From positions 157,708 through 221,707 of the forward strand of contig JACGCK010000075.1 in NCBI GenBank assembly GCA_014925825.1: a DNA stretch of 64,000 bases, read 5' to 3'. A program made the translations under genes and the position numbers. Source of the stretch: Pholiota molesta. Its lineage: Eukaryota; Basidiomycota; Agaricomycetes; Agaricales; Strophariaceae. Below, in pieces: positions 11,581-24,414 of the stretch. Under the pieces are notes generated by a model that was given only the letters and a program-made list of their open reading frames with translations, had not been told where the DNA came from and did not search any database. Position 1 is the first letter of the stretch; each line of letters begins with the position of its first letter.

Positions 11581-11661
11581 TGCCCTATGGCTTAGTTGGT
11601 AATGCGCCTTGTTCTTAGTACACTCCACGTGATGTCGTTCGTTCGAATCTCGTCAAGTGCA
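11581..11661 (+). other. tRNA-like sequence with pol III A and B boxes (degenerate tRNA or SINE head)
   Basis: A good A box (TGGCTTAGTTGG, 11588-11599) is followed about 40 bp later by a B-box-like GTTCGAATC (11641-11649). The D arm nearly folds (three of four pairs), but the T stem, anticodon stem and acceptor stem do not pair well. A functional tRNA is therefore unlikely. The anticodon loop region resembles TCTTAGT of a Lys-CTT-like tRNA. A tRNA-derived SINE head or a decayed tRNA fits best. No clear A-rich tail was seen. Confidence 0.35.
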
Positions 11662-12110
11662 CTATTTTTCCAAGGTCGCGTCAGGGGCGTGAGAATTACC
11701 TAGCAAGCTGAAAGTACTTTCGGTGTAATTTTCCGCTTTCTACACTTTCTAAGCTTTGGGAAATGTTTGTATTGTGTTCGTACGTCTGTAAGTAAGGGCT
11801 AAAGGGATTACTGATCTCTGAGCAATTAAGTACAGACCTAAGAACTACATTGAATAGAAAGTAAAACTAAAGATGCTCTGAGAGCATACTAGGATGCTCT
11901 GCAGTGCTTAGCCATGCTTTGGCGTCTCTGGCATATACCTGGCTTACCTGGCTTGGCTTTAGGGCAAAGGCGTTTTTCGTGATGCATGATAGTAGTACCA
12001 TCCCTTGTTTTCATCAGTTACTTTCCACCACCCAGTCCATGGGCACCATACTCGCTCATGGTGGCAAAAAAATAGCTATCTTTGTTGTTCTATCCCTTGC
12101 CCTTCTGCTC

Positions 12111-12650
12111 ATGGCTGAAATTACATGCGTCACTGGATGTGGAAGGACGTTCGTAGAAAACAAACACCTATCTCGACACAAAAAAACTTGCCAACACGTT
12201 CAGCAGCATCAACAAAAGTCTAGGGAGGCTCGCAAAGAGGGTAGGCATACTCATGGCCTCAAGGACATTCCAACACTTCTGGATCGAAAGAAGCGGTTGC
12301 AGGTGAGAAATTTCGTTTAGAGAGGCCAATTTGTGTTCTAAACATCAATACTCAGATGGCCCTCGCTGCTGCTAGTGCAGTGGAAGGCTCTCTCGACCAC
12401 CTCCTAGAATCAGCTCTAGAAACGCCTGCAGCTGCTGGACCCTCCAATAATCAAAGCCAAGTTCATGATGGACCCTTGGTATCTGACAGCTATATGGATA
12501 TTGACTTTGAAGCTGGAACATCGAATGCACAACCACCACATACCGAAGGCATGGATGCTGGACCTACGCAAATTCCAGTAGAGCTTCCAATTCTTACTAG
12601 AAGTGGACGTCCACGGCGCAACTACCAGAGGCCTCAGTGGGGCACAGGAA
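12111..12650 (+). pseudogene. N-terminal remnant of a Plavaka-like (CACTA-type) transposon protein
   Basis: Exon 1 (12111-12302) encodes MAEITCVTGCGRTF and a C2HC-like zinc finger (Cys-x3-Cys-x12-His-x4-Cys) followed by a basic Gln/Lys-rich stretch. A 53-bp intron joins it to exon 2 from 12356, a Pro/Ser-rich acidic segment ending ILTRSGRPRRNYQRP. A zinc finger followed by a linker ending in an R-S-G-R-x-R-R-like motif is what I recall from the start of Plavaka transposases, but the catalytic body is missing. The frame runs into a GTCTGTGC repeat array at about 12660. I read it as a truncated element; another zinc-finger gene is possible. Confidence 0.45.
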
Positions 12651-12659
12651 AAAAGCCGT

Positions 12660-12832
12660 GCCACGTCTGTGCCATCTGTGCCATGGAGGACATCGTCTGT
12701 GCATGTCTGTACTGTGTCTGTGCGCGCTGTTTGTGTCTGTGCGCGCTGTCTGTGCACCGTCGGCATGTCTGTGCATGGTCTGTAATCAATGCTTGTGCAT
12801 CGTCTGTGTACGTCTGTGCACCTTGGTATACC
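12660..12832. repeat. Degenerate GTCTGTGC short tandem array
   Basis: About 170 bp are made mainly of the words GTCTGTGC, GTCTGTGCGCGCTG and CATGTCTGTGCA, with irregular spacing. The array begins where the Plavaka-like exon loses its expected protein sequence and ends just before the 3' flank of the transposase-deubiquitinase gene. Confidence 0.6.
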
Positions 12833-12952
12833 TGAAATATCTCCCATTCTCCTCTCTCATTTATTATTAACTACAAGCTCTTGACAGAAGAAAATTGTAT
12901 TGGTAGTACTTTGCCTACATCTTTCTATAGCTATTTTAAAAATTTATAAAGC

Positions 12953-15900
12953 TTAGACTTTTCTTTTTTTGATGGGTTTGGGCCGTGGTTTGGGCTGTGG
13001 CTTGTGTTCAACTGGAGCCTTAGGCTTGGGTGGATTCAAAATAAAGTGTGGCCCGCGCTGTATATAAGATGATACATTGTAAGTAATAAGTAAATTTCCA
13101 AAGAAAAGAAAGTGCCCATACCTCTAGTTCACCATCAGATCCTTCACGATCCTCATGGTCCCATTGCTGGGGCAAACCCGCATATGGATTCCAGTCTTGA
13201 TGCTCTCCAGCATCAAGACCCCACTGGTAATGTCCTGCAATGCCTGCACGCGCCGATTTTTCGAACATCTCCTCTTCAAGGCGTGCCAAGGATTCCTTTT
13301 CGACATCAACATCGGTATTCAGGGGTGGGTCCACACCAAATTGAACGTTCCATGCTTGTTCAAGCAGCTTGTGTTCGCTCAACGATTGGTATTTCGGGGT
13401 GGACTTGAGTTGCGCGGCAATGTAAATGGTGTAGGCATGAGCAATTGGCAATAGTCCCAACCAAAGATGTCGAAGTTTCTTGTCTTTGTGGGTAATGTGA
13501 TGATCAAACCAATTCGAAACTTGAGCGCATTCAACGATTGAAATTGGGCCCACATATGACACGAGTGTTGAGGTAAGTGGCTGTTTAGATTTTTCGAGGT
13601 ATGATTTTGCAGGTATAAATTCATCTTTGACATCATCCGGAGTCAGAAGCGCCATAAGGATGGCCTTGTGAGGTGAAAGGATGTCATCAATCAAGGGGGA
13701 ATATGGAATCGAAGATGGGTCGGCCAAAATGTCTTCAGCACCTTTAACCTCGTGTGCATGTTTCCATTTCCCGAGCTAAACCATTGAATTAAATTAGAGG
13801 TAGGAAATAGATATAATTACTTACTCGGATTACACGTCTGCCTTGGCGATCCATCCATAGTGAGTCCGTCAAATCCTTCACATTCACCAAGGATATTTGG
13901 CCAGCGCTGATATTATCATTCAAATAGATGTTGTTTCTCCACCATTGAACAATCCATGAGTCCTGTTGTTTGAGAATAAGCCGGACTGGATACCAGAACT
14001 CTCCATTACGAGCAAGCACACTACGGCCAGCCCTTCAAATCATAATTTAGCCTATAAATAGATTTAAAAAAGTTACAGACACACCACAGACGCTCTGGTA
14101 ATGGTTTTTTCATTCTGGTACGCTCTTCCATCAGTCTGAGGCAATATGATTATAAGTTAGGGATAATATTAAGCAAATGAAAGAACTTACTTTCGATTAG
14201 ATGCATGTTTTCCAGCTTGTCGTGGAAGTCGATAGAATGGATTACAGTCATCACAAGTAAAGGGTTCTTCTTCTTGAAGACTACTTGCCCTTCCTTCGCG
14301 CTGACATGCAATATGAGACCATTTCTTGCATTCATCACATTGAATAGCTTCTCCAGATATCTTTGGATTATAAAGCATATTTCCATTGCCTGATACTCCA
14401 CAGCGGCAATTCAATTCAAACAGTGAATCCGGGAGTGAGTCTGTAATAGCAATAGATTTCGCCGGTGATGCAGGACGAGATGGGGGCAGAGAATTTGTTG
14501 GTGATGCAGGATGAGATGGGGTGGGAGAAATGTATGTTTTAGGTGGTGCAAGATTTTCAGATGGAATTTCCTCGTCTTCTGACTCAGGAGAATCTGGTGT
14601 AGAATCAGAGAAATTGTTGAGCTGTTTGGGTGCATCTTTGGAGATATATTCGATGGTTTGTGCAGTACGAGGGTTGTTAAGCCAGAACCGATCCTTTGAT
14701 TTCATCTGGACAAATCCAGTGGCTTTGTACGACACTGTAGGTAGCTTTTCGAGACCTTTATTGGGGATATGAATCGAAAATCGTTTGGAGAGAGCCTGTT
14801 TACGTGACTTGTAAAATATGTCCTGAGCTTTGACACCACCTCGAAGAATATAAAAAGCCTGGTAGACCGAATATCCCTTGGGAAGATTCAGTTCTGCTCT
14901 GATCATATGTGTACTGAATGTCGCATTAGGTTCTTCAACTGCGAACCCATCATGCTTTGTACCATCATAAGTGAATATTCGCTTTTTGTCATCAGAAGCA
15001 AAGCGAGCAATCCAATGATTGCGGTTTTCATTGATGAGTGCATACCCCAGAAGATCGTAAATTATACCAGAGTGTTTTGCAGCAGCAGGTGTATCCGGAA
15101 GCAGAGTTTCAGGAAAATTCCAGATCGTAGATGCCCCATCGTCGGTACCAATTTCGACAGAATAAAAAATAGGAATGGATGTAACAAGTGATCTGTAATC
15201 CTTGCGAGTTCCAGAACAAATTGGTACGCCTTCACGGGTGCGCCAGCATGATCGTGCAGATGTGGGAGTCTTTTCAATCGAAAGCATATCAGCAAAATAA
15301 TCTGAGAAGCTTCCCATAAAATCTTCGTGGTCAGAGGGACTAATTTGATGAAGTCGGCATCGAATTGGGGGGTTGGGTAGCTCGATATGACGTCCTCCAG
15401 TTTTTTCTGAGCCAGAACACATCCGAACCTCTGAAAAAAGAAGTTCAAAAAGGCCAATAGGACGATATGATGTCTTAGAATCATCCTCGAGGATTAAGCT
15501 GGTAAACCAGACCTAATATTTTTTAATTCAAATATCCGTCCATTTGAAATAAAGAAAATCCATACCAAAAGCGACTCAAATGAGTTCATTTTCTTGATTA
15601 TTTTCTTCTCTACAAGCATTGCACGCAGAGAGTCTCTTTGCATCGCGAGATTTTTGGTGATGTTTGGCTCATCAGGGTTGAGTGTAGCACGAAGTTCAAG
15701 GTGCGAATAAAGCTGACGAAATCCAGAATCTGATGGAAGCGATGTAAAGAGTGGTGAAAGCTGGTCAAAGAATTTTGAAAGCCCCAGATAGAGAAACTGG
15801 AGTGTGGTATCCATGTAGCATGAATTTCCTTTCCACTGATAGGCTGGTGGGCCAAGAATAATTTTGTCAATTACTGGAGCGTCTTTTTTCTTCTTGACCA

Positions 15901-16823
15901 CGTTCTTTTTATCTTTCATCAGCTCTTTGACAGTGTCGGGAGGGCGTCCGTCGTTTTTCTTCCGCTTTTTGTTCTCTGGATTATCGGCTCTTGAAGGTTT
16001 CGTTGTGCCCAGCTTTTCTGCAAGTACCTTCCAAGGCTCTGCTGTACCATATCGGATTGGTTGCCCTTCTGAAAGACACTATCAAAAAGGGCAAATCAAA
16101 AATAATAAAATACCTACTAATAGCTGCCTCATATAAGCGCTCATAGTGGAAGCAAAACTTATACAATGAATACATCCCTTCAATAAAGAGATGATCATGG
16201 CCACAAGCACTGTACAGCTTCCAATGCATTGATTCTTCGGCATTCGTGGTAGCTGGTATAGAGTTCCAAAGCTCGATGTCCATCTTGCGTTCTGACTCGA
16301 AAAGCATTGGGGAATGTGAGGGGCGTCTCCACCATTCCATCCAAGGTTTGAGTTTCGGAAAGTCTTGGACAATTAGTTTAGCTTGTGCTCGGAACTCATC
16401 TGAATCAGCAAGATCAAGCAGAGAGAGTGCACGCGCTTTGAATTCTTCAGCCATATGTGGGGGAACTGCTGCACTCATTCTGCTTACGCGTGTCACCCCA
16501 GCTCGGTAGTGCTCACGGCATCCTCGAAGTAAGTGTTCTGCAGAAACCTGGAGTTCCTGATGTGTGCGGTTGTTACCCGGGCGCTGTGTCCAGAATGTTA
16601 TGAATGCCTTGATAAATCCTAGTTGTTCCGCATCGCTGAAGTCCATAACCTAAGTAGAGTAATAGATAAGATTGTTGTAAGATTGGTTTTACAAATCTTA
16701 GACATAAAATGATGACTTACCCCTGCAAATAGTTCATCAACAACTGTTATCTCTCTTTTTTCAGCCTCTCGAGAAATGCTGAGCAAAACAGCATAGAAAT
16801 GAAGGTGAAAGTGGTCGGCACTA
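12953..16823 (-). pseudogene. MULE-like transposase C-terminus fused to USP deubiquitinase, PHD finger and Tudor/PWWP-like region; 5' end missing
   Basis: The minus-strand exons read continuously from DHFHLHFYAVLL (about 16800) to the basic C-terminus PKPIKKRKV-stop at 12953, a likely nuclear localisation signal. First comes a transposase-type segment with WMEWWRRPSHSPMLFE and PATTNAEESMHWKLYSACG (16820-16050), resembling the T-N-N/A-E-E-S-x-H motif of MULE transposases. Next is a USP (C19 peptidase) domain: Cys box YQWKGNSCYMDTTLQ with Cys at 15818-15820, and His box NRNHWIARF...TYDG with His at about 15015. A C4HC3 PHD finger follows (CRCG...CDEC...H..C...CDDC, about 14420-14240), then VLARNGEFWYPVRLI...WIVQWW (about 14000), which looks Tudor/PWWP-like. 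The 5' part with the first catalytic aspartates is absent because the inverted repeat of the next element begins at 16824. No frameshift was seen in what remains. Confidence 0.6.
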
Positions 16824-17830
16824 CACCTAAGGTTCCCACCCTATCCGGCATATAAGCGGACATGATCGCATCATTACAAACATGTCCGTAAGCGTTCTTT
16901 TCCCTCATATTGCTTACCCGTGGAGACTGGGCTCAATACCGTTGGCCTTTGTCGAATTTCCCCCTCACCGGCTACCTTCTTCCGCGGCCCCGTCCACACC
17001 GTCATTCCCGTGCTCTCGGCTCCTTCCGACAACTGTACAGTTGCTGCCGGCTGCCGTTCCGCCTCGTCCCGTGTGTCCTCCCGCTCTGCCCCGCCGCCGC
17101 CCCCGCTGTCCCCCCCATGTCCCCCCGCCTTCCCCCGCCGCCGCCGCCGCCCACCCCACGCCCTCCCCCCCACACAACCTTTGTCCCACAATGCCTGGCG
17201 CACGGTAGTTGCTTCCCCTCCGCCTATTCCCAAGTGTCCTCCCGCTCGGCCCCGCCATCCCCTCTTGCCATCCCCCCTCCGCGCGCCCTCCCGCCCCGTC
17301 TTCCACACAACTTTCACCCACAATGCCTGGCGCACTCTCTCATTCCCATTGACATCCTCCTCGCCCTTCACACAGTCTCTCTCGGTGCTGGCGCCCGTCT
17401 ACCTCGTTCCAAACCACCTCTTACCACCGGCACCCAGAGTTGGCTGCCAGCTCATGGCCAAGTCTGCTCGTTGTTTGCTCCAGCCAGCCGCTCATGACCT
17501 CCATTCACTCGACGCCCTTCAACAGATCAAACCGCTGCCATTCTCCCTCATTCACTACCCGCTGGCGGACGTTACACATCCCTATCATTGACCTACAATC
17601 GTCCATCGTGCTTTCGGCCCCCTGTCTCGCCCTCTGCCTGGCCTTTGGCCGCTGTCGCTCCTGCCGCCGCCGCCTGCGTTGCCCCGCCAGCCATTATTCG
17701 AACCATCTTTCTGAATATGGTAATTTTGCTATCTTATCAATCATGCGCATGTGCTGATGCGCCGAAACTCGCTAGTGTCTGCTCCCGCCCACCCCCTGCT
17801 CCACCTGATGTGAACATCGCTCCCCCATAT
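16824..17830 (+). repeat. Left inverted terminal repeat of the KDZ element
   Basis: The first ~250 bp match the reverse complement of 27625-27375 almost base for base, including the CAACTGTACAGTTG palindrome. Then come C/T-rich subrepeats (TGTCCTCCCGCTCGGCCCC, CACAATGCCTGGCGCAC) that occur in differing copy number in the two arms, making this arm about 100 bp longer. Matching continues through CTGATGCGCCGAAACTCGCTAG near 17755. Long open frames in this arm are mirrored in the other and are compositional. Confidence 0.8.
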
Positions 17831-18090
17831 GGCTTTGATGCAATATCCAACTCCCGAGTTAGGTACGCGCATCATCGAAACACGTGTAATGGTCTCCTGA
17901 TCCCCATTTCCAGCACTGCCCGGCCCCTATCTCATTCCACATGGTTCGCAGTGAAGCGGCCGTTTTAGACTGGTATGTGGGCATGTCCGAACCACGTGTC
18001 TTGATAGACTAACCCGCCTTTTTCGGCCCTCGTAGCGCCCACCTTCCTCCTGCCTTGTCCCCGATCCGGCCGTGTCAGACATCCCTTTCC

Positions 18091-21000
18091 ATGGGGAAGC
18101 AAGGCCTCTCGAAGGGCGTGAAGATTCATTATGGGAACTCGTGTCTCAGGGGAGGAAGAGGCAAAGTGGTCTCGACGACAGCCAATCGAACACTCGCACA
18201 GATAGAAAAGGAACGGGTTAAGCATACATACGAGATCAGTGGTGGGTCTTCTCCGCTCCGCAGATCTGCTGAATTTTCATTAACTTCTAACTATCTAGTC
18301 CTCAGCTGGGCTGCCCGGCAGGCCCTTCTCATCCCCTCAGATGCTGGTGGCACCGATGGGGATGTCGACATGGCTGGTCCGGTCGAACCATCTGCCGACG
18401 ATGATGATGATCACTGGGAAGATGAGGAGTTTTTCGGCCTCACGGCATTACCCCCAGGAGAGGAAGGATTCCTGCAGAGCCATGCAGGTGGCGAAGCTAT
18501 TCTTCAAGATATCATGGACGGAATGAGCCATTCGTACGTGCCACTTCCCTTCTGATGCCACATCCTAACCTCATATGCAGTAAACGATATGACACGCATA
18601 CACGCAAGGATCGAGTTCAGCGATGCATGAACGCATGGAAGCTCCAGATCCCACAGCTTGCCATCAAATACTTGGAATGGAAGGAACACGGGGTCGAGCA
18701 ATTACAATTTGAGGCACCATGGGATATTGAGGTGATCAATTTCGGAAGTAAGTGGTACATTTGCTCCGTAGAAACTAGCTCATATTTTCTGCATCAGACC
18801 GAGGCTGTCGCCAATTCCAGCACGCCCCCGATGTCATGTTCGTAAATGAGACCTTGGTACGGAATGGCTTCCTTGGCGTATCGCCGGATCGGCCCTCTCT
18901 CGCTATCTCCATTGAACTTCTAGAGATTTACCGCCAACTCCGCCGGGTCTGTCCGCGCCTGAGCCTAGATGCTCTAAGTCGCGCCCTGTGCCATATTCAT
19001 CGAGTAAGTCCTCTTTTTACATTGTATTCATTAATTCTGATGTGAAACTCAAGCTACCTCGTCAACCCTACCTTGCGGATCAAATCAGCTCAGCCTACGA
19101 CTGTTATCTCGAACTCCAGCGTCATATTCAAGCACGACATGCCGAGGCATTGGGACGAGACAGTGACTGGGCGCCTCAAAATGTCTGCGCACCCTGTATG
19201 TACAAGACCGTTGATGAACCGCCCCTCAAATTCAGCTTCCTTGCCGCGATGGATGGCAACAACTCTCTCAAGCTCGTGGACAGTACTTACCGATCGGGAT
19301 CGGTCAGGCATGATGACCGCATGTCTTCGTCGCCGCGATGGATCTCCCCGGAAGCCGTGAATGTCTTCAAGGACGAAGTCAACAAAAAGTGAGTACTGCG
19401 GGCATCGCGTCGCAGGCCTCCTAATCTCAGTCCTCCCTTCTCTTAGCCACCCGCACCACCATCTGCTACACCCTCATCCTCCGCTACTGCTCCACCCCAA
19501 CCCGATCCCTCGAGTGTGATCTCGAAGAAGACAGCACACTTCCCGATGCCGATACCAACACTGAAGATGTCGCGTGGCTCAACGTCACTGAAATTGATGA
19601 GCTCGCGCAATGTGTAAACGCGTGTGTCGAACGCTGGCGAGCTGCCGGGCCCGAAGCTCGCAAGAAGATGTTCGCCCTATTCGCTATTGCAGGGATATTT
19701 TTGGCTGTATGCCGACATGGCCATGTACTCGTAATGTGCGATATGATTAGAAGCGGTGAACTGTAAGTGTTTTAATTCGTCTATTGAATCTTAGTGATAG
19801 TCTCGCAATAGCATGAAGTACCCTATTGCCATCATCGATCGCCTGTTGGCCCAATACGGATCAGACATATGCATGGGCTACGACATCATGTGCGCCTTCA
19901 TCAAAACCCTTTCGCGCAGCGTTCTCGGGCCCAAGGTGGCTGCATTCCGTCTCCATGGTGTTGTGCCATCATTCCACGGCCACGCACATAACCGAGGATG
20001 TCAGCTCCACTGGCACCCCATGTATACGGAAGGCGTCGGCCTAGAAGACTTTGAAGAATGCGAGCGGACTTTTGCGAAGTCGAACGAGCTGGCGTCTGTT
20101 ACACGCCTTGCTCTGCCCTATCATCGGGCCCAGCATATTGACGAACACTTTGCTTTTCATGACCAGGACAAGCACGCTGCATCCGGTAAGTTGTTCTCGC
20201 CCAATTCTTCAAAATATACCTCGTGTTCACGGTTTTAATAGGTAAATTTATATTCGAAAACTATCGCCAGGCACTCGATAAGATCCATTCGGACTCCCAT
20301 CAGCTTGCGGCACATGCGAGGCAGCTCAACACGACAGACGCCGACTATGAGAAATACCTGCAGGCCGAGCGAGAGTACCTTCACTCGCTCAAGACTGAGC
20401 CGAAGGAAGTTCAGCAAGCTGTTGACTATATGGAAGTGCTGGCGAAGCTCACTTCAGCTAAGTACGTATATTTAAGTATTCCATTTTCTGGTGCTCATAT
20501 ATTTTAGACACCAATCAGACGCCGCCAGTGTTGCTTTCAAAAACCTCGATATCGGTATCGTTAATGGGTTCACTCGCAAACAAATCATCAATGTGAAGAC
20601 CCGATACCGCACCACCTTCACGTATTACCAGCTCAAAGAAGAAGAGACGCGTCGATTCGAGGAAGAACACGGTATTGAAGAACGCTGGAAAGAGGACTCC
20701 GAAATCTACTGCAGCACCAGCAAGTTGCTTGCCGAACGATCCTATCGGCGTGCCGTCGACAACTTAGAACGCCTCGTTGTGCAGCGGTTGTTCGAGCTCA
20801 CGAAATTGGGTATGAATGGTGTTGGTAAGTTATATTTATCACTCTTTCACTATTGCTAAATGTATTGCACAGGGTACAAGCTACGCGAGAAAATCAGTAA
20901 GGCATTACGCACGGCGCAACTGCAATTCATGCAGCATTGAAGCACTACAACGAAGCAGCAGCATCACTCATCCCTCCCCGCGAGCCCATGACGTGGAGTA

Positions 21001-21567
21001 CGGTATTGAAGGCTGCCACTGTTGCAGACTTCGATCTGCTCCGAGACACTCGTACCGACATTCGCTCTCTACCTTGGACCGAACCTCCTCGTCGTGAAGC
21101 CATGGGCTACTACTTTGGTATCAAACGCGCGAAGGAAGAAATTTTACGTTTGAACGTTGAGATCACCCGCCTCCTCTCTTTTATGTTCGACACTCATATT
21201 GATTACTTACGGGCCATTCGATGTCACGAAAGCACAAATCCCTCTCTTGCGCATAGCCTCGCGGAAGAATGGAAATACCAGGACCTTATCAATACCACCG
21301 TCGTTGCGACGCTTGTGAAGACATCTCAGCTCCCCGGGTTTTCTGGTAAACTCGATATCGCATCACGTATCGGTCGTGATCCATCTCTTGTGAAGGTATT
21401 CCCCCACCACATTGGGCCTCCCTGCTTACATCTTTACCACCTTCACATATCCCATCTTCAGATGTAGATCCTGATTCGAGGGGAATGACGAAGAAGTCTC
21501 TCAGGAACTTGCTGTAGATACCGATCTTGTAGTTCAGTTGCTAGAAAATCTTAACACCTCATCTTAG
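18091..21567 (+). pseudogene. KDZ transposase (Kyakuja-Dileera-Zisupton family), frameshifted
   Basis: KDZ transposases are DDE-type enzymes that mobilise their own element. The family signature blocks occur in order: HTRKDRVQRCMNAWKLQIP, LEIYRQLRRVCPRLSL, CAPCMYKTVDEPPLKF, LAAMDGNNSLKLV (first catalytic Asp region), FALFAIAGIFLAVCRHGHVL, DMIRSGELMKYPIAIIDRL, CMGYDIMCAF, VPSFHGHAHNRGCQLHWHP, GLEDFEECERTFAKSNELA, YRTTFTYYQLKEEETRRFE and REAMGYYFGIKRAKEEILR. More than ten short introns are needed. The frame breaks at 19390-19520 (linker exon), at about 20920 (ALRT to IHAALKHYNEAA) and near 21485 before the end LLENLNTSS-stop. Start ATG 18091 opens an N-terminus with an acidic stretch. Otherwise well preserved, so inactivation is probably recent. 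Confidence 0.85.
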
Positions 21568-22837
21568 ATGATTAATCTATTGCTTTCAACATTCAAATGC
21601 TTGATTTTCGTGCAAGAGCTTCGAACATTGAGAAATCGCAGCCTCAGAGGGATTGAAAAACGATGTTCAAGTGTACCAAGTGGCTGACCGGCGACCCGGC
21701 CCGTGGAAATAATACATCCGTCTCACCTCGTTTGACACGTCTTTGGGCTTTCGCAAGGTGGAACAACATTTGGGAACCAATTTACACCATGTAAAGTATA
21801 ATATACATGTACCCAACATGCCTATGTCTTTTGTTCTTGAATAAACTCCGTCAGCAAGCAGGAATAGAGAAAATGTGACCCATCACCCCAAAAAAGCGAA
21901 ATCAGTCCATTGACAAGTGTTTTCGAGTAAAAAAAGTATACTTTGAACGGCAGATATGTAGGTATAAGCTATATCTTTCAAATACAAAAGAGTTTATAGA
22001 GATTGAGTAAGAACAAGATGAGATATGGATTTGACGAACATCAAGTGCTTCATAGAGTTATATACTGCAACAACGAATGACTTCCGTCACTTTTTTGACT
22101 TTTCAAAACGAATACTTGCTCTATTGCCAAAATTCTTTTTGAATATTAAATATGCATACCGAAAGACTATATGTCTTGCATTATCAGGAATTTTACGATC
22201 TAACTAATACCACAACATGACAATCATATGTTTTATGGCTCTCATGGGCGAGATGGTCAACATCTTGCTGTTTTTTTGTTGTATCACACTCAATCTTTTT
22301 TTGCTGGCTTAAGTACATTATGTAGTATTCTAATCGTGCTAGAGGTATGTATTAAGAAGGAGATACATCAAGTTAGAAAGCAAACAAGTTACTTGCACTT
22401 GTGTGAATGTGCTGATCTGAAATGTCAACGAAACTGTGCAATTCTGCTTTGAAAATGGCTTGTAAAAGTGTATAATACATGGTTGTATTAATCTGTCCAC
22501 TAGTTTTTGCTGTAATCTCTGATTAACACTCTTAGGAAGATATTTATTGAGTGGAGGCCATTCTGTATACTCAAAATTACCGCATCGGGACAGGATGTTG
22601 TGTGAAAATGGGACAATTTTGGATGGCGTCTACCTTGCACATGTCTCACACACCCTCGCCAACGTTTGCTGGTCCTTGTACCCTCTGGAAAGCCCTCTAC
22701 ACCTCCGTATAACCATTCGAAAGACTCTGAGGAGGACACCTACCAGATCGGGAGGATCGCGATCGATCTTGTGCAAGATCGATGGATCAGATGGTCAGTA
22801 CCCCACTGCTCGCTTAGGTACTTTCTTTTAAACCACC
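21568..22837. other. Spacer between KDZ transposase and second element gene
   Basis: This 1.27 kb AT-rich stretch has no supported gene. Short frames occur but lack domains or splice logic. It presumably holds the transposase 3' region and the promoter of the gene at 22838. Confidence 0.4.
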
Positions 22838-24414
22838 ATGCAGCATGTGTTCTCCCCTCACGTCCGAATGCAAGGCCCTCCTCCTTCTAACCCACCTTGG
22901 GGTGACGGTATTGACATCCCTGCCCCAACATCTGGAAACGGGCCTCTTATTCACTGGGCAAAGTTGAAATTCAACCCCGTCGGCGTGCATCACCTTCGTC
23001 GTTGGCAAGGCGCCTTCCCTCAGCATCCACTTTTCTTCCTCGCAAACAAATCGCGCTTCGCAGCTGCAGATCTGGCCTGGTTTGCAGCGGGAACTCACTC
23101 CGATGGACAGCACTTCCTGAACCCGAACAGTTTCCACCCCATGTTTGTGGAACTCCAAAACACTACCCAGGGAAGTGCAAAAGGCAGGGATGAGCGAAAG
23201 GCATTGGGCGACGATATGGAGCTTTTGATTTGGGACCTGGTAAGCAGTCATTATTATATATTGTACTCTCCCTAATCTTTTCTCTTTACAAGCTTACGGC
23301 GCTCGATCGCATGACAGGCTCGACCTCGCTACTGATGCGCTGCAAGGGTACTGTTATTCCTGGATCCCCAACACTGCCGCAGTATATCAAGAACCATGTT
23401 TACTTTCCGCCCGCTTTTCTCGCCAATAACCCAAATCTCGAGCCGTGGCTTCGAAACGTCTGCCAGGACTACGTTGAGAAAGTAGGCGTGCCTACCGTTG
23501 CAGACTGGGTACGGCATGGGAATCAAACCTTCGGTTGGTCATTTTTGCAGCGGCCTCGGCCTCTGCCCACCCCACAGCCCAATTGGTCCTCCCTTCTACT
23601 ACAATGTTTCCTTTTCCTGAGCCGAACACATCTCGTTACATCTATCCAGGCCAGGCTCCTGACTACCGCCCACCAGCCGTCCCTTCCGCCCCTCCTGCTC
23701 CTTTGCCTGCGGCCCCTTCTGCTCACTTGCCTACTTCACAGACATCCTCCACCTCGGATGCTTATCCCACTGACGAGGGTGATTTTACGCCTGAAGAACT
23801 TGGCGTGATCGACTTACATGAGCAACTTGCCCTGTCGAAGGAGGAGAGGAAGCTCTTGTCTGCTCGCATTGCCTTCCTTGAGGCAGAAAACGATCATTTG
23901 GAGGGTCGTGTTCGCTTCTTAGAGTCGGAGCTAACCTGATCGCCACCACATTCCCTATTTCCCCTCATACACCTAGCAAACAGCAAATATAACTCCTCAT
24001 CCCACACCCACCCGTGCTCAGTCATCGACACCTCTTCGCTCGCAGCCTCATCAACAAATCAATGTCACTATCAACAGGTCTACTCCCCGCCAGAATAGCA
24101 CGCCATCAGCTCACCCCGATCTGGCCCCTTTTTTGCCTCCAGCTTCTCAAAGCGGCTCACTTTTCCAGGAAGGAAGTTTGCGCAACCGTAACCACCATGA
24201 ACAGGCTGATCGCGCACCTCCCCCTCAGCCGATGCCTATGCTCATGCTCTGTCTAGAGCTCCTTGGACTTGATGAGTTGGAGGGCAGAATCCGCGCCATG
24301 CTGCTTTACAATCCATATCTCGAAAATCTCGATCGCGAACTGAGACGTGTCGGGGTTCCAGCCGAATTTACAAATAAAATTGCTAAGTCCATTTTTCTTG
24401 ATCAGGAACATTAG
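22838..24414 (+). pseudogene. KDZ-element accessory protein, Pro-rich with coiled coil; function unknown
   Basis: The gene starts MQHVFSPHVRM at 22838. The first part contains LFFLANKSRFAAADLAWFAAGTHSD (split across the domain) and WDLLTALDRMTGSTSLLMR, an intron lying near 23240-23293. After WLRNVCQDYVEKVGVP comes a Pro/Ala/Ser-rich linker, then a heptad-rich segment from LSKEERKLLSAR to HLEGRVRFLESEL (23825-23935), a likely coiled coil. Coding sequence continues through TPTRAQSSTPLRSQPHQQ and GLDELEGRIRAMLLYNP to DQEH-stop at 24414. To join these blocks the frame must change near 23940 and 23990. I do not recognise the family. Position between transposase and HMG-box-like gene suggests a transposition accessory role (inference). 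Confidence 0.55.

Noticed and set aside
11581..11661. Functional tRNA-Lys gene
   Set aside because: T stem, anticodon stem and acceptor stem fail to pair; only the promoter boxes are good.
16874..17968. Open frames up to 223 codons in the left KDZ arm
   Set aside because: The same frames occur in the right arm because the arms are inverted copies; C/T-rich composition explains their length.
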